Positions 26,445 to 34,858 of a stretch of 64,000 nucleotides of DNA are shown in pieces. How positions within the stretch are numbered: the first letter of the stretch is position 1; each line of letters starts with the position of its first letter. Under the pieces are notes generated by a model. It saw nothing but the letters and a program-made list of their open reading frames with translations. It was not told where the DNA came from and made no database searches. The translations under genes and the position numbers were made by a program. The stretch comes from Gemmatimonadaceae bacterium (lineage in GTDB: Bacteria; Gemmatimonadota; Gemmatimonadetes; Gemmatimonadales; Gemmatimonadaceae), in the NCBI GenBank assembly GCA_016720905.1, contig JADKJT010000008.1, forward strand, positions 124,001-188,000, given 5' to 3'.

Positions 26445-27239
26445 ATGATCCAGTATCAGCAGCTGTTACGCCTCGTCCTCGATCAGGGCACCTTCAAGCC
26501 CGATCGCACCGGCACCGGCACGTACGCCGTGTTCGGCGCGCAGGCCCGCTATCCGCTGGCCGACGGCTTTCCGATGGTCACCACCAAGAAGCTCCATCTC
26601 AAGTCCATCATCTACGAGCTGCTGTGGTTTTTGAAGGGTGACACGAACATCAAGTACCTCACCGATCACGGGGTGAGCATCTGGAACGAGTGGGCCGACG
26701 CCCAGGGGAACCTGGGTCGTGTGTACGGCGCGCAGTGGAGTGACTGGCGCACCGCCGACGGTCGCTCCATCAATCAGATCGACAAGGTCATCCAGCAGAT
26801 TCGCACCAAGCCCGACAGTCGTCGCCACATCGTGACCGCGTGGAACCCGGGCGAAGTGGACGACATGGCGTTGCCGCCCTGTCACGCCATGTTCCAGTTC
26901 TTCGTGCAGGACGGCACGTTGAGCTGTCAGTTGTATCAGCGCAGCGCCGATTTGTTTCTGGGTGTGCCGTTCAACATCGCGTCGTACGCGCTGCTGACGA
27001 TGATGGTGGCGCAGGTGACAGGCCTCACGCCCGGCACGTTCGTACACACATTTGGCGATTTGCACCTGTACAGCAATCACCTGGAACAGGCTCGGCTGCA
27101 GCTTGGCCGTGCGCCGCGCGCGCTCCCGCAGATGCACATCAACCCCGCGGTGACGAACATCCACGATTTCGTGTTCGAGGATTTCGCACTCGTGGGTTAC
27201 GATCCGCATCCAGCCATCTCGGCGCCCATCGCGGTTTAG
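26445..27239 (+). CDS. thyA: thymidylate synthase
   Basis: A 264-residue enzyme, the same length as the E. coli protein. It methylates dUMP to dTMP using methylenetetrahydrofolate and releases dihydrofolate. The nucleophile is Cys146 in LPPCHAMFQF. DRTGTGT near the N-terminus binds phosphate, and SYALLTMMVAQVTGLTPGTFVHTFGDLHLYSNHLEQ is the conserved C-terminal dUMP/folate region. The next gene, six bases downstream, encodes dihydrofolate reductase, which recycles its product; the two form a standard operon. Confidence 0.97.
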   Translation: MIQYQQLLRLVLDQGTFKPDRTGTGTYAVFGAQARYPLADGFPMVTTKKLHLKSIIYELLWFLKGDTNIKYLTDHGVSIWNEWADAQGNLGRVYGAQWSDWRTADGRSINQIDKVIQQIRTKPDSRRHIVTAWNPGEVDDMALPPCHAMFQFFVQDGTLSCQLYQRSADLFLGVPFNIASYALLTMMVAQVTGLTPGTFVHTFGDLHLYSNHLEQARLQLGRAPRALPQMHINPAVTNIHDFVFEDFALVGYDPHPAISAPIAV

Positions 27240-27245
27240 GACCCC

Positions 27246-27755
27246 ATGAAGCAGTTCAAGGCGATTGCCGCGATGTCGGAGAATCGCGTCATCGGCAACG
27301 GGCCGAAGATTCCGTGGCACCTGCCAGAGGACTTCAAGTTCTTCAAGGCGATGACCACCGGCCATGTGGTCGTCATGGGGCGCACGACATTCGAGTCGAT
27401 CGGGCGCCCGCTGCCCAATCGCGAGACCATCATTGTGAGTCGTAGCGGCTACACGTACCCTGGCGTGCGCACCGTGTCGAGTCTCGACACCATCGACGTG
27501 AACGCGGATGAGCGTGACGTATTCATTTGTGGGGGTGCGCAGATCTATGCGCTGGCCTTGCCGCACTGCTCGGACTTGTATCTCACGCATGTGAAGCGTG
27601 TGGTTGAGGGCGATGTGTTCTTTCCGCCGTTTGAAGCGCGCTTTTCGCCTGGGACCACGCTGATCACCACGCCCGAGTTCGACATCGTACACTATCAGCG
27701 CTCAGACCGGAACACCGCGCCGGCATCAGGCGCAGCGCCGGTGCTCACGAACTGA
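27246..27755 (+). CDS. folA: dihydrofolate reductase
   Basis: A 169-residue enzyme that reduces dihydrofolate to tetrahydrofolate with NADPH. The family landmarks are present: AIAAMSENRVIGNGPKIPWHLPEDFKFFKAMT with the substrate-binding Trp-His-Leu and acidic residue, VVVMGRTTFESIGRPLPNRETIIVSR for NADPH, and FICGGAQIYALALPHCSDLYLTHVKRVVEGDVFFP at the C-terminal half. It directly follows thyA by six bases. Its last 11 bases overlap the convergent phosphotransferase gene. Confidence 0.96.
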   Translation: MKQFKAIAAMSENRVIGNGPKIPWHLPEDFKFFKAMTTGHVVVMGRTTFESIGRPLPNRETIIVSRSGYTYPGVRTVSSLDTIDVNADERDVFICGGAQIYALALPHCSDLYLTHVKRVVEGDVFFPPFEARFSPGTTLITTPEFDIVHYQRSDRNTAPASGAAPVLTN

Positions 27756-28788
27756 GTCGCGCCAATGCCTCCGTGAATTCCTTGCGGCGCATTGCCTTGA
27801 GCGCCGAGTGGCCGAGCACCAGACTCAAATGCCGTCGAGTGTCTGCCTGGTGCAGATGCTGTTCACCGCGACCGATGCCGTCAACAAAGTCTGCGAAACT
27901 CATCAGGCGGTCGCGATCGACCGCATGCATCGCGCCCACGCCGCCGTCCGGCAGGGAAATGAGCAGGAAGACCAGCATGTAATAGCACCACGCCACCTGC
28001 TTCATGAGTTCCAGCTTCGCCAGCTCATGGGCGGCTGGCGTGCGATCGAAGTATGCCCGCAACAAGTCGCGCTCTCGCGAATCATCCAGGCGAAACCAGT
28101 GGATGGTGCTGGCCACGTCGAACATCGGATCGTTCATGCAGGCGCTGTCCCAGTCCACCAGCCATTGGCGCGTGCCGTCCTGCAAGACGTTGCCCGGATT
28201 GAGATCGTTGTGGCACGGTGCCAGCGTCAGATGCGGCGTGATAACCCGCTTGATCTGCTCGTACGCCGCCAGCACCTCCTGCAGCAACGATGGCAGCACG
28301 ATGCCCGACTGCGCGAGGTGAATCACGGCGCCGTCGATGGCCTCGAAGGCGGTGCGGTGCACCGGAAATGGCGGACCACCGTGCAACGCACGCAACAGCT
28401 GCCCCAGCTGCGCGGCGTCGCGTGGCACCGGACGCACGGGCGGCGCGACGAAGGCGCTGAGACTGACACCGGTGTCGGCATTGGCGTAGAACACGGGTGG
28501 CGCGACGTCGCTGCCAGCCGCAACCTGCATGCATAGGAGTTGCCGATGCACGTCGCGGGACGACGATCCCGGCTGCGGAATACGTAGCACCAGCGCGCGA
28601 TCGTCCACGCGCAGCCGATACACCAGCGCGCCAGACATGCCGTTGTTCACGCGGTCAACCGACTGGAGCACCCCGTCGGGAAACGCATGACGAATCGCAT
28701 CGTTGGCTGGCGCTCGAATGGCGTCGGGAAACGTGGCGAATGGCGCAGTCTGCGGCTCAGTGTCCAACGCCAGGGAGTTTTCGGTCAT
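27745..28788 (-). CDS. phosphotransferase (aminoglycoside phosphotransferase/choline kinase fold)
   Basis: A 347-residue protein-kinase-like small-molecule phosphotransferase. The N-lobe has VNNGMSGALVYRLRVDDRALVLRIPQPG. The catalytic loop is LAPCHNDLNPGNVLQDG (HND....N) and the metal-binding Asp follows in WLVDWDSACMNDPMFDVAS. These define the APH/ChoK superfamily, with kinases for choline, homoserine, fructosamine and aminoglycosides; the substrate is not clear. ATG 28788 overlaps the stop of the upstream helix-turn-helix-like gene (ATGA), so the two are co-translated. It is convergent with folA. Confidence 0.86.
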   Translation of the reverse strand: MTENSLALDTEPQTAPFATFPDAIRAPANDAIRHAFPDGVLQSVDRVNNGMSGALVYRLRVDDRALVLRIPQPGSSSRDVHRQLLCMQVAAGSDVAPPVFYANADTGVSLSAFVAPPVRPVPRDAAQLGQLLRALHGGPPFPVHRTAFEAIDGAVIHLAQSGIVLPSLLQEVLAAYEQIKRVITPHLTLAPCHNDLNPGNVLQDGTRQWLVDWDSACMNDPMFDVASTIHWFRLDDSRERDLLRAYFDRTPAAHELAKLELMKQVAWCYYMLVFLLISLPDGGVGAMHAVDRDRLMSFADFVDGIGRGEQHLHQADTRRHLSLVLGHSALKAMRRKEFTEALARLSS

Positions 28789-29336
28789 CGTTTGGACTCG
28801 GGTTTCCCGCGGAGCAGGCGCAGTCGCTCGACCTGCGGGCGCAGCACGCGCGTGTTGTGCTGTGGATTGGCCATGGATGGATCGGGCACCCACTCCAGTT
28901 CGCCGCGCTCCACCGCGCGCGTGATCTTCATGCGATTGGCTTGCGTGTTGTCACCAAACGCCAGCGCGGCCGCGTTGCTGATGGTGATGAGATCGTCCAC
29001 CGACACCCACCACCGGGTGCGCGCCATCAACACACCCAACGGCGTGGACCAGAACTCCGCCGAAAGCACGGCCTCGGGTGTCGGCGCACCGGCTCGCAGC
29101 AGCGTCGTCACGCGCTGCAGCGCCACTTCTGCGCGGCGGACGTTGGTGTCGGTGCGGTCATAGGACCCGTTGGCCACGCCGATCAGCCGCATCAGGTCGC
29201 GGTGCAGCGGGCTCGCGGCAGCGTCAGACGGCTCGGCGGCGTTTTCCGCGCACCCCAGCGCCCGCCCCAAGGCGGAGTGCTGGTGGCGGAATTGCTCGAG
29301 TATCGCGTCCGCATCGGCCGTGTGAAAGAGTGGCAT
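28785..29336 (-). CDS. hypothetical protein with probable C-terminal DNA-binding helix-turn-helix
   Basis: A 183-residue cytoplasmic-looking protein without signal or membrane segment. The N-terminal two thirds are helical (HRDLMRLIGVANGSYDRTDTNVRRAEVALQRVTTLL). The C-terminal part, DDLITISNAAALAFGDNTQANRMKITRAVERGELEWVPDPS...RVLRPQVERL, has the pattern of a MerR- or excisionase-type winged helix: a start helix, a recognition helix, a short hairpin and a final helix. It may therefore be a regulator or DNA-binding adaptor. It is coupled to the phosphotransferase that follows (ATGA overlap), which suggests a functional link, but I do not recognise the family. Confidence 0.7.
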   Translation of the reverse strand: MPLFHTADADAILEQFRHQHSALGRALGCAENAAEPSDAAASPLHRDLMRLIGVANGSYDRTDTNVRRAEVALQRVTTLLRAGAPTPEAVLSAEFWSTPLGVLMARTRWWVSVDDLITISNAAALAFGDNTQANRMKITRAVERGELEWVPDPSMANPQHNTRVLRPQVERLRLLRGKPESKR

Positions 29337-29387
29337 GCCGATAACTACCGCTACTCACGTTAGTTGTCAACCCTGCCACCCCCAAAC

Positions 29388-29428
29388 ACAATCGCCCGGC
29401 CAACGGGTTCTGTTGGCCGAGCGATTGT
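29388..29428 (-). terminator. intrinsic-terminator-like hairpin after the BNR gene
   Basis: A 17-base stem with a single mismatch (ACAATCGCCCGGCCAAC against GTTGGCCGAGCGATTGT) encloses a seven-base loop. It lies 38 bases beyond the stop of the minus-strand BNR-repeat gene. The strand that would be transcribed continues TGTTTGGGG, so the T-run is weak. Confidence 0.65.
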
Positions 29429-29465
29429 TCAGGCAACCGATGTCATCTCGCCAAGCTGGACGGCG

Positions 29466-32400
29466 CTACGGCACGAACGCCGGCGCTGCCGGTCCCGATC
29501 CTCCCACTTCCTTCTTCGACCGCGTGATCTGCGGTTGTCCCGCCGCCTTGAGGGCCGCATTCACTTTCGGCAGGTCGTTCATGATGATGCGTTCCATGCG
29601 CGCCATCTGCACGTCCAGCTTGGGTCCCAGCACACCGTACACCTCGTACGCCTGCTTGGGCGGTCGCCGTTCACCACTGGCGATGAAACTCATCAGGCCG
29701 CCAATCTGATCGTTCAGGCGAATCGGATAGTTCAGCGGATCCTGACCGCTCTGGTTCTTCGTCTGGTACAACGAGTCTTCCACCGCACTCAACGAGTCGG
29801 CGAACTTCTTCACCAGCGGACCAAACGAGGCGTTCGCCGTCATCTTGGGCGTGCGGTCGGTGAGATCCTTCTTGAGGTTGCGGATCTCGATCACACCTTC
29901 ATTCGCCTGGGTCACGCGATCGCGCACCTGCAGCGCGAAACGCGTCTGCTCCACCAGGTCGGCTTCCGTAGCCTCGCTGCGCGGATCGGGCTTCACCACA
30001 TACTGGTACGACACCGGCGCGTTACTGCCGACAGTCATCTTTACCGTGTACGTGCCCGGCGCCATGGCCGGCGCGCCACCACGTCCCGCCCAGTTGATCA
30101 TGCCGCGAAACACCGTCGCACTCTCGTGTCGCATGTTCCAGGTGTAGCGGTTGATGCCCTTCCGATTGGTAGGCTTGGACACCGGAGGCGCACCGCCGCC
30201 AAAACCGCCGCCGCCACGCCCTGCTTCCGGCGTCGGCGCGGTGTCAGTTGAGGCGACCGTCGCCAGCAGTTTACCAGCTTTGTCCATGAACTCGAACTTC
30301 ACTACCATCGAGTCGGCCGGCAGGCGATACACAAAGGTCGGCGCCGCCTGTCCGTTCAATCGCAGCACCGGTACCGGCTTGTACAGATACGGGGCGTTGG
30401 CCGCCTTCTCCTGCTCGGGCGCCCAGCGCAGGGGCGTCAGATTCTCCATCACCCAGAACGCGCGACCATGCGTGGAGATGGCCAGATCGTCATCGCGCAA
30501 CATCATGTCGCTTACCGGCACCGGCGGCAGGTTCTTCTGCAGGCTCTGCCAGGTGTCACCGGCGTTGTACGACACAAACACCCCGCGTTCGGTCGCCGCG
30601 TACACCATGCCGGGACGATGCAGATCTTCACGGATGGCGCGTGTGAAATAGTCAGCCGGAATGCCACTGGTGATCTTGGTCCACGTCACCCCGTAGTCGG
30701 TGGTGCGATAGAGATACGGCGTGAAATCGTCCATCTGATAGCGGTTGCCGGCGGCCCATGCGGTACCGGCGGCATGCTGACCGGCATCGATGATCGACCA
30801 GCGCATCCACTCCGGCAGTCCCTTGGGCGTCACGTTCTTCCACGTCACACCGTTGTCGCGCGTCACGTGAATGAGGCCGTCATCAGACCCCGTCCAGATC
30901 ACACCCTTCGTGATCTTCGACTCGGCAATCGTGAACACGGTGCCGTAGTACTCGACACTGGTCTGGTCCTTGGTAATCGGTCCGCCCGATGCACCCAGCG
31001 TGCGCGGATCGTTGCGCGTGAGATCGCGCGAGATGGGCGTCCATGTGTTGCCGCCGTTGGTGCTCCGGAATACCACGTTCGAACCGACGTAGATGGTATT
31101 CGCATCATGCGGCGAGTGCACGATGGGGTACGTCCATTGGAATCGATAATACGAATCCTTGGCGTCATGGCCCATAGGATTGAGCGGCCACGGATCGAGC
31201 GCTTCCGACTTGCCGGTGCGCCGATTCAACCGATCGAGGCTGCCACCATAGTTCGCGCCGAACATGATGTCAGGGTCCTTCGGATTGGACGAGATGTATC
31301 CCGACTCGCCACCGGCCACGCCGTAGAACTCGGCGTACGGAGACGCCGGCGCCGCTGGCGCGCCCCCGGGGCCGCCAAACCCGCCGCCACCACCACGACC
31401 GCCAAAGTTCGTCGCGGCCCGCACCGGTCCACACGACGATCCCGCGTCCTGCTTCGCGCCGCACACATGATACGGAAATGCGTTCGTGAGGTGTACGTGG
31501 TAGTACTGCCCTGTGGGCGCAACGACTCGCGTGGACGTCGTCCCGCCGTCGGTAGTGATGATCACGCCGTTGTCATGCGCGACGGCAATGCGCTTGGGGT
31601 TGGTCGGGTCAATCCACATGTCGTGATTGTCACCACCGCCAAAACCGCGTCCGAACGTCTTGCCGCCATCCTTTGACACCATGGGCCCGACTTGCGGCGC
31701 ATACACCAGGTTCGTGTCTTTCGGATCGGCGTACAGCTTGGAGTAATACCACGAACGCTGCCGCAGATTGCGATCACCCGACATGAACGTCCACGTCGCG
31801 CCCGCATCATCGCTGCGATACACGCCGCCATTGGGCTCATGCTCGATAATCGCCCACAAACGACTCGGCTTGGCCGGCGACACGGTAATCCCGATCGCGC
31901 CCAGCGGCCCGCTTTGCGGGAGACCGGGATTGCGTGAAATCTCCGTCCACGTGTCACCACCGTCGGTGGTCTTGAAGATGCCGCTGCCCATACCACCGCT
32001 CACCAGCATCCATGGCGTGCGACCCGCCTGCCAAAATGAGACGTAGATGATCTTTGGATTGGACGGATCCATGATCATGTCCGCCACACCGGTGGAGTCG
32101 TTGCGGAAGAGAATATTCTTCCACGTCTTGCCGCCGTCGGTGGTGCGAAACACACCGCGTTCCTTGTTGGGCCCGAACACATGGCCCAGCGCGCCCACGT
32201 ACACGACATCGGGATTGTCGGGGTTGATGCGAATGCGGGCGATGTACTGGGTTTCCTTGAGTCCCATGTAGGCCCACGTCTTGCCGGCATCGGTGCTCTT
32301 CCACACGCCGTCGCCATGCGACACGTTGCCGCGAATGGGGGTCTCGCCACCGCCCGACCACACGACATCGGGATTGGATTGCTGCACCGCAAGTGCACCA

Positions 32401-32699
32401 ATCGTGCCCCCGAAGTACTTGTCCGTCATAGGCAACGTGGTCTTGCCGCCGTCGGTGGTTTTGAACACGCCACCGCCGGTGGTGCCCATGTAGTACTCAT
32501 CCGGGCGCGCCGTCGAACCGGCCACGGCGACCATGCGACCGGCCTGATTGGGGCCAATGTTGCGCCAGGACACGCCAAAGCTGGTGTCGGCGGATTGGGC
32601 GCCACCGCCACCGCGACCACCTCGGCCCTGCGCGGAGAGTATCGTCGGCTCGGCGAGCGCCAGAACGACGGCGGCAGCGAGAAAGGATGAACGGTTCAC
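29466..32699 (-). CDS. secreted BNR/sortilin-type beta-propeller protein (glycosyl-hydrolase-like)
   Basis: A 1077-residue exported protein. After a signal peptide (VLALAEPTILSAQG) come many repeats of the BNR/Asp-box type (GVFKTTDGGKTW, GIFKTTDGGDTWTEI, VYRSDDAGATW, VFRSTNGGNTW, VFVSYNAGDTW). These are the blades of the VPS10/sortilin-like or sialidase-like propellers seen in WD40/YVTN/BNR-repeat proteins of Gemmatimonadota. A glycine-rich insert (GGRGGGGGFGGPGGAP) lies mid-protein and the last 200 residues form a non-repeat domain with helices (LAVEDSLYQTKNQSGQDPLNY region). Enzyme activity is not established. GTG 32699 overlaps the amidohydrolase stop (GTGA). Confidence 0.88.
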   Translation of the reverse strand: MNRSSFLAAAVVLALAEPTILSAQGRGGRGGGGAQSADTSFGVSWRNIGPNQAGRMVAVAGSTARPDEYYMGTTGGGVFKTTDGGKTTLPMTDKYFGGTIGALAVQQSNPDVVWSGGGETPIRGNVSHGDGVWKSTDAGKTWAYMGLKETQYIARIRINPDNPDVVYVGALGHVFGPNKERGVFRTTDGGKTWKNILFRNDSTGVADMIMDPSNPKIIYVSFWQAGRTPWMLVSGGMGSGIFKTTDGGDTWTEISRNPGLPQSGPLGAIGITVSPAKPSRLWAIIEHEPNGGVYRSDDAGATWTFMSGDRNLRQRSWYYSKLYADPKDTNLVYAPQVGPMVSKDGGKTFGRGFGGGDNHDMWIDPTNPKRIAVAHDNGVIITTDGGTTSTRVVAPTGQYYHVHLTNAFPYHVCGAKQDAGSSCGPVRAATNFGGRGGGGGFGGPGGAPAAPASPYAEFYGVAGGESGYISSNPKDPDIMFGANYGGSLDRLNRRTGKSEALDPWPLNPMGHDAKDSYYRFQWTYPIVHSPHDANTIYVGSNVVFRSTNGGNTWTPISRDLTRNDPRTLGASGGPITKDQTSVEYYGTVFTIAESKITKGVIWTGSDDGLIHVTRDNGVTWKNVTPKGLPEWMRWSIIDAGQHAAGTAWAAGNRYQMDDFTPYLYRTTDYGVTWTKITSGIPADYFTRAIREDLHRPGMVYAATERGVFVSYNAGDTWQSLQKNLPPVPVSDMMLRDDDLAISTHGRAFWVMENLTPLRWAPEQEKAANAPYLYKPVPVLRLNGQAAPTFVYRLPADSMVVKFEFMDKAGKLLATVASTDTAPTPEAGRGGGGFGGGAPPVSKPTNRKGINRYTWNMRHESATVFRGMINWAGRGGAPAMAPGTYTVKMTVGSNAPVSYQYVVKPDPRSEATEADLVEQTRFALQVRDRVTQANEGVIEIRNLKKDLTDRTPKMTANASFGPLVKKFADSLSAVEDSLYQTKNQSGQDPLNYPIRLNDQIGGLMSFIASGERRPPKQAYEVYGVLGPKLDVQMARMERIIMNDLPKVNAALKAAGQPQITRSKKEVGGSGPAAPAFVP

Positions 32700-34507
32700 G
32701 GGTCCTTGGGGGTTGTGGGAGAAACCACCTGCTGAAATACCTCACGGCCGCCCACTACCGTGCGCATCACCTTCGTGCGCAGGAGTTCGGCGGGCGGCAC
32801 ACTAAATATGTCCTTCGACAATACCACAAAATCCGCCAGTTTGCCCGCGGAGATCGTGCCCGTTTCCTTCTCCATGAACGCCGCGTACGCGGCGTCACGG
32901 GTGTAGTGGCGCACCGCTGCCTCCACGGTAATGCGACTGGCCGGATACCAGCCGCCGCGCGGCGTTCCGTCGGGCATCTGTCGCGTGACGGCCGTGTAGA
33001 TCCCACGCAGCACGTCCATGGGAAACACCGGGTAGTCACTGCCAAACGCCTGCACCGCGCCCGCGTCGTCGAAATACTTGAAGGCGTTGGACCGCGCCGC
33101 GCGGGCTGGACCCAGCAGCGGCGCGTAATTGTTGAGCGTGGTCTCGTCGGGCGACGCGAAGATCGCCTGCGTAGAAGCGATCACACCCAATTGCTTGAAA
33201 CGCGGCAGGTCGGCAGCGTCGGGCACTTCGATATGTTCCACGCGATGCCGGCGTCCTGACGTCCCGTTGGCACGGGCCGCCGCCTGATACGCATCCAGCG
33301 CCATGCGCACAGCTTTGTCTCCAATGGCGTGGAGCTCCACTTGCAGTCCGGCCGAGTCGTATTTGGCAACGCCGCGATTGAGCACATTCGCTGGCCAGAA
33401 GGGAAGCCCGGTGTCATCGGTGCCCGCATAGGGTGCCAACATCGCGGCGGTCTTCGCGTCCACCGTGCCATCCAGCATGCCTTTGGCGATACCATAGCGC
33501 AGCATGGTGCCGGTATGCGCGTCTCGCACCGTGAGATATCGCCGCAGCGCGTCGGTGGTGGCGTTGGGATTGAAGGGCACCGATACGTAGAACCGCACCC
33601 GCAGCCCACCCGTGGTGTTCGCCTGCTCGAGCGCGTCGAACACCGCCCCCGATGGCTCGCGCGCCGAGGCTTCCTGCAGCATGGTCAAGCCAAACGAGGC
33701 CGCGCGGCGCGTTTGTTCATTCAGTCGCTGCACGATATCGGCGGCCGTCGGGGCCGGCACCAGTTTCGATACCAGTCCAGACGCCGCTTCCTTAAGCAGG
33801 CCTGTGGGCGAGCCGTCGGCGCCGCGTTCGATGCGCCCCTGTGCCGGATCCGCTGTGGTCCGGGTAACGCTCGCCCTGGCCAGCGCGACCGTGTTCACCA
33901 ATGACTGATGTCCGTCGCGATCGGTGAGCAGCACCGGACGATCGGGAAAAGCGGCGTCGAGGAATCGCTTGTCCGGTGCATTGCCCGGAAAATCGGACGG
34001 TGTCCATCCGCGTCCAACAATCCACGCTCCGGGTGGCAGGGTGCGCGCCCACTCCTGCAACCGTCGCACAATCACCGCCGGTGACCCGGCATCGGTGAGA
34101 TCGGCCCGCGCCGACGTTGGCAGGTGCCAGTGGCCATCGATGAATCCCGGCACCACGCGCTGACCGGTCAGGTCCACCACGCGCGTATTCGGTCCGCGCA
34201 GGGCGCGTATTGCCGAATCGGTGCCAACCGCCACCAGGCGGTCCGCGCGAATGGCCATCGCCTGCGCCGAAGGGCGCGCGGCGTCGCCCGTCCATATGCG
34301 GCCGTTCACGTACAGCACGTCCGGAGCGAGAACGATGCGGGTGCGGCCTGACCATGCACGGGCATGGACAGGATCAACAGGCTGGTGAGCCGGCCAACGA
34401 TGCGGCGCGGTATCGGACTCCTGATTGTTGGCATCTCCAACGCTGTCGTCGACTCGCCCCATCGGCAAGAGGACGCGCGAGGCGCTATGATGGGGCAGGA
34501 TCGGCAT
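32696..34507 (-). CDS. amidohydrolase family protein (YtcJ-like); N-terminal region probably disrupted
   Basis: Up to 603 residues, an amidohydrolase-3/YtcJ-like metal-dependent hydrolase. Landmarks: GRIWTGD near the N-terminus, PGFIDGHWHLP (metal HxH), VELHAIGDKAVRMALDAY, RHRVEHIEV, FGSDYPV with the catalytic Asp, and GTISAGKLADFVVLSKD at the C-terminus. The open frame carries no signal peptide. In the next frame, though, an excellent one lies just ahead (from ATG 34434: RRIVGRLTSLLILSMPVHGQA) and runs into the same region near 34330. A one-base indel around there would restore an exported protein, so the true start is uncertain. It is coupled to the downstream BNR gene. Confidence 0.85.
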   Translation of the reverse strand: MPILPHHSASRVLLPMGRVDDSVGDANNQESDTAPHRWPAHQPVDPVHARAWSGRTRIVLAPDVLYVNGRIWTGDAARPSAQAMAIRADRLVAVGTDSAIRALRGPNTRVVDLTGQRVVPGFIDGHWHLPTSARADLTDAGSPAVIVRRLQEWARTLPPGAWIVGRGWTPSDFPGNAPDKRFLDAAFPDRPVLLTDRDGHQSLVNTVALARASVTRTTADPAQGRIERGADGSPTGLLKEAASGLVSKLVPAPTAADIVQRLNEQTRRAASFGLTMLQEASAREPSGAVFDALEQANTTGGLRVRFYVSVPFNPNATTDALRRYLTVRDAHTGTMLRYGIAKGMLDGTVDAKTAAMLAPYAGTDDTGLPFWPANVLNRGVAKYDSAGLQVELHAIGDKAVRMALDAYQAAARANGTSGRRHRVEHIEVPDAADLPRFKQLGVIASTQAIFASPDETTLNNYAPLLGPARAARSNAFKYFDDAGAVQAFGSDYPVFPMDVLRGIYTAVTRQMPDGTPRGGWYPASRITVEAAVRHYTRDAAYAAFMEKETGTISAGKLADFVVLSKDIFSVPPAELLRTKVMRTVVGGREVFQQVVSPTTPKDP

Positions 34508-34540
34508 TCCCGGCGCAGTTCACGCTTACACGGTTGACCT

Positions 34541-34858
34541 ATGCTCATCGTTCAGGTGTTTGTGCACGTGTTTCCCGACGCTATCGACGCCTTTCGCGCC
34601 GCCACGCTCGACAACGCGCGACACAGCGTGCAGGAACCGGGCGTCGTGCGTTTTGACGTACTGCAGCAAGATGACGATGCAACCCGCTTTCAGCTGATCG
34701 AGATCTATCGCTCGGCTGACGCTCCCGCCGAACACAAAGCCACCGCACACTACGCCCGTTGGCGCGAGACGGTGGAAGCGATGATGGCCGAGCCTCGTCG
34801 GAGCACCAAGTACCGCGCGGCGTTTCCGGCGCCGGCGCAGTGGGAGATGCCGGCATGA
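34541..34858 (+). CDS. antibiotic biosynthesis monooxygenase (ABM)-domain protein
   Basis: A 105-residue dimeric ferredoxin-like alpha+beta protein of the ABM superfamily (quinol monooxygenase YgiN / LsrG type). The pattern MLIVQVFVHVFPDAIDAFRAATLDNARHS, EPGVVRFDVLQQ, FQLIEIYRSADAPAEHKATAHYARWRE is typical: beta strand, helix, two strands, helix, with the His that often acts in catalysis or binding (EHKATAHY). Some members oxidise quinols without cofactors, others handle autoinducer-2 or heme. The partner is unknown. Its stop overlaps the start of the amidase (ATGA). Confidence 0.87.
   Translation: MLIVQVFVHVFPDAIDAFRAATLDNARHSVQEPGVVRFDVLQQDDDATRFQLIEIYRSADAPAEHKATAHYARWRETVEAMMAEPRRSTKYRAAFPAPAQWEMPA

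Noticed and set aside
25005..27755. argG-thyA-folA as one operon
   Set aside because: argG is on the opposite strand and divergent from thyA; only thyA and folA form an operon.
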